Source: an uncultured Lachnospiraceae bacterium (GTDB lineage Bacteria; Bacillota; Clostridia; Lachnospirales; Lachnospiraceae). Taken from it: a stretch of 34,009 bases of DNA. Below, in pieces: positions 1-9,570 of this stretch. A model generated the notes under the pieces. The model was given only the letters and a program-made list of their open reading frames with translations, was not told the origin of the DNA and did no database searches. Location of the stretch: positions 1 through 34,009 of the forward strand of contig CANRJF010000029.1 of NCBI GenBank assembly GCA_947630855.1. The letters run 5' to 3'. How positions within the stretch are numbered: the stretch's first letter is position 1; every line of letters begins with the position of its first letter. The position numbers were made by a program, and so were the translations under genes.

Positions 1-1011
1 GTCAAAATTCTGATTGCTGTAAGCAGAATAGGCGCTAAGAAGATTCTCATAGGAATCCAGTTTCCCTTCCGCCTCCTGGGAAGCGTCCTGGGCAGTCTCC
101 AATTCCTTAGTCAAATCCTCCACTTTGTTTTCCAGGGAGGCAATGGACTGCTCCTTTGTGGAAATGGTGTCATTGGCGGCTTTCAGTGCCTCATTAGTCT
201 CGCTCTTTGCCTGCTGTCTAATGTTGGGAAGCATTAAAAATACCATAACAGCCACACCTAAGGCAATGCCGATAATAATATTGATAATCGTCTGCCCCGC
301 CGAGTTATCCTTAAAATTTGCGGGCATGATAATGGTTTCATTACCGCTCTGATAAGAAATTAAATCATTATTTTTTTTCTTCTTAGGATTATCATCTATA
401 AAATGTTTGTCCACTTCCCGCATATACCGCAGGGTAGTGGTATTGTTGGCATCAATTTTCCCGGCATGTATAAGGCATTTTCTTGCCTGGTCAAATTTTC
501 CCTCCTGCATATACAAAAGCGCCAAAAGCTGGTGCCCTTTTACCATTTTCGGATTTAAAGACAGCACTTTCTTAAGCTGGATTGTAGCCAGATCCCGGCT
601 GTCCTGCCTGCAATACTGCAGTGCCTGGTTATATTTCTTAATGGTCTGGTTGATGGTATCAAGCCTGGTAGGGTTGCTCTGAATCTCACTTAAGTAGTAA
701 CCTGCCTCATTGTTCCTGGGCAGATAATTTTTGCTGATAACCCACTCGCTCAATGCAGCCACCGTCTCCCCCATCTCATAATAGATAAGGCCCAGCAGAT
801 TTCTTGCATCTATATTTAACTTATTCAGTTCCAAACACTTTTTCAAACTTGAAACCGCGCCGGACAAATCCCTTACATTTGCCCGCTCCAAACCTTCATT
901 ATAATATGTGTTGGATAACCTGATAATCTTTTTATATATTTTTACGTCAACACCGCACTTTTCACAATAATCCTTTTCTGTCAGAACTGCCCCGCAGCTA
1001 AAACATTCCAT
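1..1011 (-). CDS. Zinc-ribbon / TPR / membrane / coiled-coil protein, partial (C-terminus outside window)
   Basis: An open frame of 337 codons runs from ATG at 1011 to the window edge with no stop, so the C-terminus is missing. The first 20 residues form a zinc ribbon (C3, C6, C16, C19 in two CxxC pairs). Residues about 27-205 are helical and look like tetratricopeptide repeats (for example the repeat starting VKGHQLLALLYMQEG near 157). A hydrophobic stretch at about 241-261 is a single membrane segment, and from about 268 onward the chain is charged and heptad-like, suggesting an extracellular coiled coil. AAAGGG lies upstream of the start. It follows the 47-aa gene by 30 bp, so the two are probably co-transcribed. 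The arrangement suggests a cytoplasmic scaffold tethered to the membrane. I do not recognise a named family, and function is unknown. Confidence 0.85.
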   Translation of the reverse strand, partial: MECFSCGAVLTEKDYCEKCGVDVKIYKKIIRLSNTYYNEGLERANVRDLSGAVSSLKKCLELNKLNIDARNLLGLIYYEMGETVAALSEWVISKNYLPRNNEAGYYLSEIQSNPTRLDTINQTIKKYNQALQYCRQDSRDLATIQLKKVLSLNPKMVKGHQLLALLYMQEGKFDQARKCLIHAGKIDANNTTTLRYMREVDKHFIDDNPKKKKNNDLISYQSGNETIIMPANFKDNSAGQTIINIIIGIALGVAVMVFLMLPNIRQQAKSETNEALKAANDTISTKEQSIASLENKVEDLTKELETAQDASQEAEGKLDSYENLLSAYSAYSNQNFD

Positions 1012-1041
1012 TTATATTCCCTTTGCCTTTCTGTTTTCCCA

Positions 1042-1185
1042 CTATTTACCACTGTTTTTTTCTTTCATCATCTCTAACAGAATATCTGTCATATCCGTAA
1101 GGTCCCGGCTATAAATGGACTCTTCCGCCTCCTCCACCTCAAGGCTTGGCTGAAATTTCTTTAATTCCTCTTCAAAATTAATCAT
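1042..1185 (-). CDS. Small acidic protein, 47 aa, unknown function
   Basis: A short frame from ATG at 1185 to TAG at 1042 encodes 47 residues. It begins MINFEEELKKF and is rich in Glu and Asp, with no membrane segment or signal peptide. The start is preceded by a near-perfect ribosome site (GGGAGGG, about 6 nt away), and a good sigma-A promoter lies about 80 bp upstream (1265-1292). That combination makes it credible as a real gene despite its size. It sits 30 bp upstream of the zinc-ribbon/TPR gene and is probably the first gene of that operon. A partner or regulatory role for the downstream protein is only a guess from position. I recognise no domain. Confidence 0.7.
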   Translation of the reverse strand: MINFEEELKKFQPSLEVEEAEESIYSRDLTDMTDILLEMMKEKNSGK

Positions 1186-1231
1186 ACTTTCCCTCCCGGT
1201 TACAATCATTCCTTTTTCTCTATTACAAATA

Positions 1232-1281
1232 CACCACTATATTATCATTGTCATTTCCTATAACATTATAATATAGTGGTG
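1232..1281. repeat. Perfect 14-bp inverted repeat overlapping a promoter
   Basis: The arms at 1232-1245 (caccactatattat) and 1268-1281 (ataatatagtggtg) are perfect inverse complements around a 22-nt spacer. The right arm overlaps the -10 region and spacer of the minus-strand promoter at 1265-1292. No T run follows in either direction, so it is not a typical terminator. An operator or a transcript-start hairpin fits better. Confidence 0.6.
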
Positions 1282-1292
1282 CTAATATGCAA
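1265..1292 (-). promoter_or_regulatory. Promoter of the 47-aa / TPR operon
   Basis: Read on the minus strand, TTGCAT (1287-1292) and TATAAT (1265-1270) are separated by 16 bp, a good sigma-A promoter. Its -10 box lies inside the arm of the inverted repeat at 1232-1281, so that palindrome could act as an operator or as a hairpin at the 5' end of the transcript. Confidence 0.6.
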
Positions 1293-1398
1293 GCAAAAAA
1301 ATATTAATTTTTTATGATTTTATCGCAAAAAACACATTTTTATGCCCTTGTTCACTTTTTTATCCCACAATCCCGAAAAATACTGCTTCGTTTGCCAA

Positions 1399-4047
1399 CT
1401 ATTTCATGGAGGACAGCCGTTCCTGTACCTGCTCCATCATCTGCTCATATTTTGCCAGTTTCTCTTTTTCCTCCTCCACTTTTTCCTTAGGAGCCTTGCT
1501 TAAAAACTTCTCGTTCCCCAGCATTCCCTTAGAGCGGGCAAGTTCTTTTGTAAGACGCGCCTTTTCCTTTTCCAGCCGTTCTTTTTCCTTTTCCATATCC
1601 ACCAAATCTTCCAGGGGAATATAGACTACCGCATCCGGGATAACAATGGATACCGCATCCTCTCCGATGCCGGACTTATCTGACTGTACCGTCACCGTGC
1701 CGGCTCCCATAAGTCCTTTATACATCTCTTTCTGGCTCTCAAAAATTTCGCACACTTCCTGTTTTTCCGATACCACATATACGGCGGCTTTTCTGGAAGG
1801 GGGAACATCCATCTCTGCCCGGCGGTTGCGCACTGCCTTTACCAGTTCTTTGCAGCGTTCCACTTCCTCCTCCTCTTTTTTGTACTCATACTCCTGTAAA
1901 AATACAGGCCAGGAAGAAAGCATAATGGTATCTTCCTTGGGGTGCAGGGTACAGAAAATTTCTTCCGTAATAAACGGCATAAAGGGGTGGAGCATCTTAA
2001 GGGCTCTTGTCAGCACTTCCTTTAATGTCCAAAGGGCGGTATCCGCTGATTTTTCATCCTGTTTTCTGTTGTAGGTACGGCGTTTCGTCATCTCAATGTA
2101 CCAGTCGCAGAACTCATCCCAGATAAAATCGTATACTTTCTGGACAGCGATTCCCAGCTCATATTTATCCATATTTTCCGTCATTTCTTTTGCCAGAGTA
2201 TTCACTTTGGATAAAATCCATTTATCTTCCGCCAGAAAATCCTTTTCCTCCGGCTGTTCTAAGGCGGCGTCCCCGATATTCATCATAATAAAACGGGAAG
2301 CGTTCCACACTTTGTTGGCAAAATTCCGGGAAGACTCCACTCTCTCCCAGTAAAAACGCATGTCATTTCCCGGTGCATTGCCGGTTACCAGGGTAAGACG
2401 CAGGGCATCTGCCCCATACTTGTCAATGACCTCCAGGGGGTCTATGCCGTTTCCTAAGGATTTGCTCATTTTGCGTCCCTGGGAATCCCTTACCAGGCCA
2501 TGAAATAACACGGTGTGGAAAGGAGCCTTTCCCATCTGCTCATAACCGGAAAAAATCATGCGGATTACCCAGAAGAAAATAATGTCATACCCGGTAACCA
2601 ACACGTCATTTGGATAAAAATAATCCAAATCTTCCGTCTTTTTGGGCCAGCCAAAGGTGGAAAACGGCCACAATGCAGAGGAAAACCATGTATCTAAGGT
2701 ATCCTCGTCCTGCTTTAAGTGTACGCCGCCGCATTTTGGACATTTTTCCGGCATTTTCTTACTTACCGTCATCTCTCCGCAGTCCCCGCAGTAATATGCC
2801 GGGATTCTGTGCCCCCACCAAAGCTGCCTGGAAATACACCAGTCCCTGATATTGTCTGTCCAGTTAAAATAGGTTTTTTCCATGCGCTTGGGCAAAAGTT
2901 TGATTTCCCCGGTTTTTACCCCTTCTACGGCAGGTTTTATCATCTCGTCCATTTTAACAAACCACTGCTGTTTTACCATAGGTTCTACCGTGGTGCCGCA
3001 GCGGTCATGGGTTCCCACATTGTGGGAGTGGGGCACTACTTTCACCAAAAGCCCCATTTCCTCCAGTTCCTTCACCAGCGCCTTCCGGCAGTCATATCTG
3101 TCCATGCCCTTAAATTTTCCGGCATTTTCATTCATAACCCCGTCGTCACCGATAACTACCACTTCCTCTAAATTGTGGCGTTTTCCCACTTCAAAATCGT
3201 TAGGGTCATGGGCAGGGGTAATCTTTACACATCCTGTTCCAAATTCTTTGTCCACATAAGAATCTGCAATAACAGGGATTTCTCTGTTTATAAAAGGAAG
3301 AATTAATTTTTTGCCTACAATATCCTGATAGCGTTCATCCTCAGGATTTACTGCCACGGCAGTATCGCCAAACATGGTTTCCGGCCTGGTGGTGGCAATC
3401 TCCACGAAACGCCCCTCTTCCCCTTTTACCGGGTAGTTGATATGCCAGAAAAACCCGTCCTGCTCCTCATGTTCCACTTCTGCGTCAGAGATGGAAGTCT
3501 GGCACACAGGGCACCAGTTTACAATACGGGAACCTTTATAAATCAAGCCCTTTTCATAAAGTTTTACAAACACCTCCAGCACTGCATCCGAGCATCCCTC
3601 GTCCATGGTAAAACGTTCCCTCTCCCAGTCTGCGGAGGAACCCATTTTCTTAAGCTGGTTTATGATGCGCCCGCCGTACTCTTTTTTCCAGTCCCAGCAT
3701 TTTTCCAAGAAGCCTTCCCTGCCTAAATCTTCCTTATTAATCCCCTGCTGCTTTAGGGTATCAATTACTTTTACCTCCGTAGCAATGGCGGCATGGTCCG
3801 TTCCCGGCTGCCACAATGCATTGTATCCCTGCATTCTTTTATAGCGGATTAAAATATCCTGCATGGTGTTGTCTAAGGCATGGCCCATGTGAAGCTGCCC
3901 TGTAATATTTGGAGGGGGCATCACAATGGTAAACGGCTTTTTGCTTTTATCTGCCACGGCGTGGAAATATCCGTTCTCCTCCCATTTTTTGTAGAGACGC
4001 TCCTCAATTCCCTTTGGGTCGTATGTTTTTGCAAGTTCTTTGCTCAT
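1399..4047 (-). CDS. valS: Valine--tRNA ligase
   Basis: Class I aminoacyl-tRNA synthetase that charges tRNA-Val with valine in the cytoplasm. The protein has 882 residues, typical of bacterial ValRS. The ATP-binding HIGH signature is present as HMGH (residues 53-56, in PPPNITGQLHMGH), and KMSKS is at 526-530. Between them is the editing (CP1) region with ATTRPET and the GTGCVKITPAHDPNDFEVG signature. A zinc-binding cysteine cluster (CGDCGE..CPKCGG) lies before KMSKS. The last 70 residues form the lysine/glutamate-rich coiled-coil arm of ValRS. Two ATGs are adjacent; I chose 4047 because GAGGAG is better spaced to it than to 4050. The gene stands alone. A weak promoter candidate (TTGTGC at 4153-4158, TATAGT at 4129-4134) overlaps the upstream terminator. 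I see no T-box leader, although valS in Firmicutes often has one. Confidence 0.98.
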   Translation of the reverse strand: MSKELAKTYDPKGIEERLYKKWEENGYFHAVADKSKKPFTIVMPPPNITGQLHMGHALDNTMQDILIRYKRMQGYNALWQPGTDHAAIATEVKVIDTLKQQGINKEDLGREGFLEKCWDWKKEYGGRIINQLKKMGSSADWERERFTMDEGCSDAVLEVFVKLYEKGLIYKGSRIVNWCPVCQTSISDAEVEHEEQDGFFWHINYPVKGEEGRFVEIATTRPETMFGDTAVAVNPEDERYQDIVGKKLILPFINREIPVIADSYVDKEFGTGCVKITPAHDPNDFEVGKRHNLEEVVVIGDDGVMNENAGKFKGMDRYDCRKALVKELEEMGLLVKVVPHSHNVGTHDRCGTTVEPMVKQQWFVKMDEMIKPAVEGVKTGEIKLLPKRMEKTYFNWTDNIRDWCISRQLWWGHRIPAYYCGDCGEMTVSKKMPEKCPKCGGVHLKQDEDTLDTWFSSALWPFSTFGWPKKTEDLDYFYPNDVLVTGYDIIFFWVIRMIFSGYEQMGKAPFHTVLFHGLVRDSQGRKMSKSLGNGIDPLEVIDKYGADALRLTLVTGNAPGNDMRFYWERVESSRNFANKVWNASRFIMMNIGDAALEQPEEKDFLAEDKWILSKVNTLAKEMTENMDKYELGIAVQKVYDFIWDEFCDWYIEMTKRRTYNRKQDEKSADTALWTLKEVLTRALKMLHPFMPFITEEIFCTLHPKEDTIMLSSWPVFLQEYEYKKEEEEVERCKELVKAVRNRRAEMDVPPSRKAAVYVVSEKQEVCEIFESQKEMYKGLMGAGTVTVQSDKSGIGEDAVSIVIPDAVVYIPLEDLVDMEKEKERLEKEKARLTKELARSKGMLGNEKFLSKAPKEKVEEEKEKLAKYEQMMEQVQERLSSMK

Positions 4048-4088
4048 CATAATCTCCTCTTTCTAAAAATTGTATATGCAAAGTTTCC

Positions 4089-4124
4089 ATTCATGGCCTA
4101 ACCGCTTGCGGTTAGACCGTGAAT
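4089..4124. repeat. Palindromic element, 17-bp arms with one mismatch
   Basis: Arms 4089-4105 and 4108-4124 pair at 16 of 17 positions (one of them a G-U wobble in RNA) around a 2-nt loop, centred on taaccgc/gcggtta. It lies just upstream of valS with no T run. The outer 15 nt at 4117-4131 (ccgtgaattgtaact) recur exactly at 12238-12252 upstream of the abi gene, so this is a copy of a dispersed element rather than a valS-specific signal. Confidence 0.65.
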
Positions 4125-4137
4125 TGTAACTATACAG

Positions 4138-4171
4138 AAAAATACCCTCAGAGCACAAACTGCTCCAAGGG
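4138..4171 (-). terminator. Intrinsic terminator upstream of valS
   Basis: On the minus strand an 11-bp stem (arms 4161-4171 and 4145-4155, with two G-U pairs) and a 5-nt loop are followed by TATTTTT. It would end transcripts coming from the 46-aa membrane peptide gene. If valS were transcribed from further upstream it could instead act as an attenuator, but I see no T-box sequence in front of it. Confidence 0.65.
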
Positions 4172-4195
4172 CATGTCTCTTTAAAGGGCATGTCT
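4167..4195. repeat. Short direct repeat, 12 bp twice
   Basis: aagggcatgtct occurs at 4167-4178 and again at 4184-4195, starting inside the right arm of the neighbouring terminator stem. It is probably the product of a small local duplication. Confidence 0.5.
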
Positions 4196-4254
4196 GCCTG
4201 CTCCTCTTTTACTGCCTTTCTCCTGTGCCATTAAAGCAGTGCAATGGCATTTAT

Positions 4255-4440
4255 ATGATGTTAGGGTCAAAACCTGATACCAGATTGTTCCGCGCTTCAC
4301 GCTTCCACAATCTACCCCATATTCCCATTCTCGTGGCGCTTACACACCACTTCATGCTCATACTGGGGCGGGTCATAAAGCCTGACCTCCACCGGAATGC
4401 GGGCATTCCGTGTAGTCAGGCTTTATGACCCTGGTATCAT
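4255..4440. repeat. Dispersed compound palindromic element
   Basis: The stretch contains a perfect 17-bp inverted repeat (4370-4386 with 4415-4431; gggtcataaagcctgac) and, inside it, a perfect 8-bp hairpin (4393-4400 with 4403-4410). Short inverted ends tgataccag (4275-4283) and ctggtatca (4431-4439) bracket it. The left flank 4255-4282 matches 7755-7782 at 23 of 28 positions. It starts directly at the stop codon of the 46-aa peptide gene. A 36-codon frame on the minus strand (4361 to 4251) has no ribosome site and is not called. The structure resembles a non-autonomous palindromic repeat (REP- or MITE-like). Confidence 0.7.
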
Positions 4441-4580
4441 TATATTCCCTCGTCCTCATCCTGTTTCTGGGCAACGGCTGCAACCGCGCTTGTAACGGCA
4501 GATACAACGGTGACAACAGCTACAATTACAACAAATAAAATAATAATCGCTAAAAATATCAGCAATCCGCTTTCAGTCAT
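4440..4580 (-). CDS. Small single-span membrane protein, 46 aa
   Basis: ATG at 4580 is preceded by AAGGAG at good spacing, and the frame ends at TAA 4440-4442. The peptide begins MTESGLL, continues with an uninterrupted hydrophobic helix of about 30 residues (roughly 6-37, rich in Ile, Val and Ala), and ends in an acidic tail (QKQDEDEGI). It has its own sigma-A promoter at 4624-4652. It lies downstream of lacZ and upstream of a terminator, so it is a monocistronic unit. No family is recognised. Stress-type membrane peptides and hydrophobic toxins have this shape, but nothing here proves either, and there is no visible antisense RNA. Confidence 0.7.
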   Translation of the reverse strand: MTESGLLIFLAIIILFVVIVAVVTVVSAVTSAVAAVAQKQDEDEGI

Positions 4581-4623
4581 GGCAATTTCTCCTTTACACT
4601 ATGCTTTTCCTGCTGCTTGTTAT

Positions 4624-4652
4624 ATTATAACCTATTTTCATGAAAATGGAAA
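4624..4652 (-). promoter_or_regulatory. Promoter of the 46-aa membrane peptide gene
   Basis: On the minus strand TTTCCA (4647-4652) and TATAAT (4624-4629) are 17 bp apart. The -35 box matches the consensus at four of six positions. The start point would lie about 40 nt upstream of the ATG at 4580. Confidence 0.6.
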
Positions 4653-4671
4653 CTGTTTTTTTTCATAGTTT

Positions 4672-7752
<3,081 letters not shown>

Positions 7753-7754
7753 TT

Positions 7755-7783
7755 ATGATATTGGGTTCAAAACCTGGTATCAT
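7755..7783. repeat. Dispersed palindrome between permease gene and lacZ
   Basis: A 29-nt hairpin-like element beginning atgatattggg and ending ctggtatcat fills the gap between the permease stop and the lacZ leader. It pairs at its ends (6 bp) and around its centre (4 bp). It is 23/28 identical, in the same orientation, to 4255-4282 on the other side of lacZ. It may affect the lacZ part of the mRNA, but looks like a mobile or remnant repeat. Confidence 0.6.
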
Positions 7784-7784
7784 T

Positions 7785-8591
7785 TTATTTTACCGCACCT
7801 GTAATACCTTCTGCAAATGATTTCTGCAGACAGAAGAATACAATTGCCGTAGGCAGGGTACAGATTAATACCGCAAGCATGAGCATACCGTAATCTGTTA
7901 CATAACCCTGGGTTAAGTTTGCCACTACCATGGGCATAGTCTGGCTTTTTGCATCTGTCATAATAACCTTGGGCCATAAGTAGTTATTCCAGGCATTCAT
8001 AAACGTGATTGTCATTGCCGCTGCGTAGGTGGAACGCATAGTAGGAATAAACATCTGGAAGAAAATGCGGATTTCCGATAATCCGTCAATCCTTGCCGCC
8101 TCAATAATATCATGGGGGAATGACCTTGCACTCTGCCTGAACATCATGATAAGGAAAGGCGTTGATAAGGTGGGCAGGATAAATCCAAGGGTGGAATTTA
8201 ACAAGTGGGCCGATGAAAACATACGGAATAAAGGAATCATGGTAGCCACAAAAGGAACCATCATTGCAAGCAATATTACGCTCATCACCGCATCTTTTGC
8301 CTTGTCATGGTAAATTTCAAATCCGTATCCTGCCAGGGAACAGATAACCAGAGAAATAACCGTCAGTATAACAGAATACTTAAAGGAATTAATCATGGCT
8401 CCCCCCACATCCTGGGCAGCTATAAGATTCTTAAAATTCTCAATGAGATATCCTCCGGGAAGCAAACGTCCCCTGGTAACATCCACACTCTTGTTGGTAG
8501 CCGCAATAACCATCCACAACAGAGGAAATACGGATATAATGGACATAATTATTAAAAAACCATACATTAAAATCTTTTTACCTTTAGTCAC
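7785..8591 (-). CDS. Carbohydrate ABC transporter permease, MalG/CUT1 type
   Basis: Inner-membrane subunit of a CUT1 sugar importer, 268 residues, with six hydrophobic segments and the EAA loop (EAARIDGLSEIRIFFQMFIP) that contacts the ATPase. It is the second permease of the beta-galactoside operon. I placed the start at GTG 8591, where AGGTG is 8 nt upstream and the gene overlaps the previous one by 8 bp; a GTG at 8600 is also possible but has no ribosome site. It works with the permease at 8584-9483 and the lipoprotein at 9571-10974. No ATPase gene is in the operon, so a shared MsmK-like ATPase is inferred. Confidence 0.92.
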   Translation of the reverse strand: MTKGKKILMYGFLIIMSIISVFPLLWMVIAATNKSVDVTRGRLLPGGYLIENFKNLIAAQDVGGAMINSFKYSVILTVISLVICSLAGYGFEIYHDKAKDAVMSVILLAMMVPFVATMIPLFRMFSSAHLLNSTLGFILPTLSTPFLIMMFRQSARSFPHDIIEAARIDGLSEIRIFFQMFIPTMRSTYAAAMTITFMNAWNNYLWPKVIMTDAKSQTMPMVVANLTQGYVTDYGMLMLAVLICTLPTAIVFFCLQKSFAEGITGAVK

Positions 8592-9483
8592 GCTTATCAC
8601 CTACTTTCATCTGAATAAATGCCAGAATTGCAACAAGAATCAAAATCAAAAATGACATTGCCGCCGCATATCCAAATGTAGGCACATACTTAAAGGACAT
8701 ATTGTAAATGTAATGTGACATGGTAATGGAAGCATTGGCAGGACCGCCATCCGTTAAGTTTACGGACTCGTCGAACAACTGCAATGTACCATTGGTTGAC
8801 ATGATAGCCGTCAAGAGAATGGTGGGTTTTAACAGTGGAACCGTAATCCTGAAAAATGTCTGTACAGGGGAAGCTCCGTCAATCTTTGCAGCCTCGTAAA
8901 TAGAATATTCAATATTCTGCAGGCCAGATAAATAAAACACCATATTGTATCCTGTCCACCGCCACAAAAGACCAATGATAATAATGACTTTTGCACTGGT
9001 GGCATGGGTCAGGAATGAATAGGGCGAATTTAGTATCCCCAGATTTACAAGTACCAGATTTACAATACCGTCATTGGCAAACAATGTACGGAAAATAATG
9101 GCATATGCAACAAGTGATGTGGCACATGGCAGGAAAATCATGGTACGGAACAATCCCTTAAACCTTAACTGTCTGTTATTTAAAATAGAAGCTAAGATTA
9201 AAGCTAAAATCAGCATAATCGGTACCTGAATAATCAGGTAGAAAAATGTATTCTTAATAGACTGGGTAAAAACCGTGTCCGCAAACATTCTTGAATAATT
9301 GGCAAATATAGGCTCCGCCGGTTTTAATGCATTACCTTTTCCCATTTTAAATGAAAGCAAAAACGCCTGTATCATAGGAATAAAACTCATGCAGAAAATC
9401 AGCAGCGCCGCCGGTGTCAGAAATATCCAACCGGTAATATTATGTTTCTTGTCTAAAGACAATTTACTGGATGACTTGCTCAA
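8584..9483 (-). CDS. Sugar ABC transporter permease, MalF/CUT1 type
   Basis: First permease of the CUT1 importer, about 299 residues, with six membrane segments (first one near residues 20-45) and the EAA motif (EAAKIDGASPVQTFFRITVPLL). A TTG start at 9483 is preferred: AAGGAGG stands 8 nt before it, whereas the in-frame ATG at 9504 has no ribosome site and would place that Shine-Dalgarno inside the coding sequence. It overlaps the next permease by 8 bp, indicating coupled translation. A stem-loop at 9513-9549 separates it from the binding-protein gene, which would keep permease expression below that of the lipoprotein. Confidence 0.93.
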   Translation of the reverse strand: MSKSSSKLSLDKKHNITGWIFLTPAALLIFCMSFIPMIQAFLLSFKMGKGNALKPAEPIFANYSRMFADTVFTQSIKNTFFYLIIQVPIMLILALILASILNNRQLRFKGLFRTMIFLPCATSLVAYAIIFRTLFANDGIVNLVLVNLGILNSPYSFLTHATSAKVIIIIGLLWRWTGYNMVFYLSGLQNIEYSIYEAAKIDGASPVQTFFRITVPLLKPTILLTAIMSTNGTLQLFDESVNLTDGGPANASITMSHYIYNMSFKYVPTFGYAAAMSFLILILVAILAFIQMKVGDKRD

Positions 9484-9512
9484 TGTTACTCCCTCCTTCT
9501 CCATTTTAGGTT

Positions 9513-9549
9513 AAAAAAAGGGAACGGCCGGTTAGAACCGCTCCCTTTT
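9513..9549 (-). terminator. Intercistronic stem-loop / partial terminator
   Basis: On the minus strand a stem built from AAAAGGGAGCGG and CCGTTCCCTTTT is followed by a T run. It sits between the binding-protein gene and the permeases, so it is likely a leaky terminator or an mRNA-stabilising hairpin giving high lipoprotein and low permease levels. Confidence 0.8.
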
Positions 9550-9570
9550 GTTATTCCATATGGGAAATAA

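Noticed and set aside
4251-4361. 36-codon minus-strand frame inside the palindromic element
   Set aside because: No ribosome site and the frame is contained in repeat sequence; most likely a spurious ORF carried by the repeat.
4048-4439. T-box riboswitch upstream of valS
   Set aside because: The conserved antiterminator core was not found on the coding strand; the terminator present is explained as the end of the small membrane gene unit.
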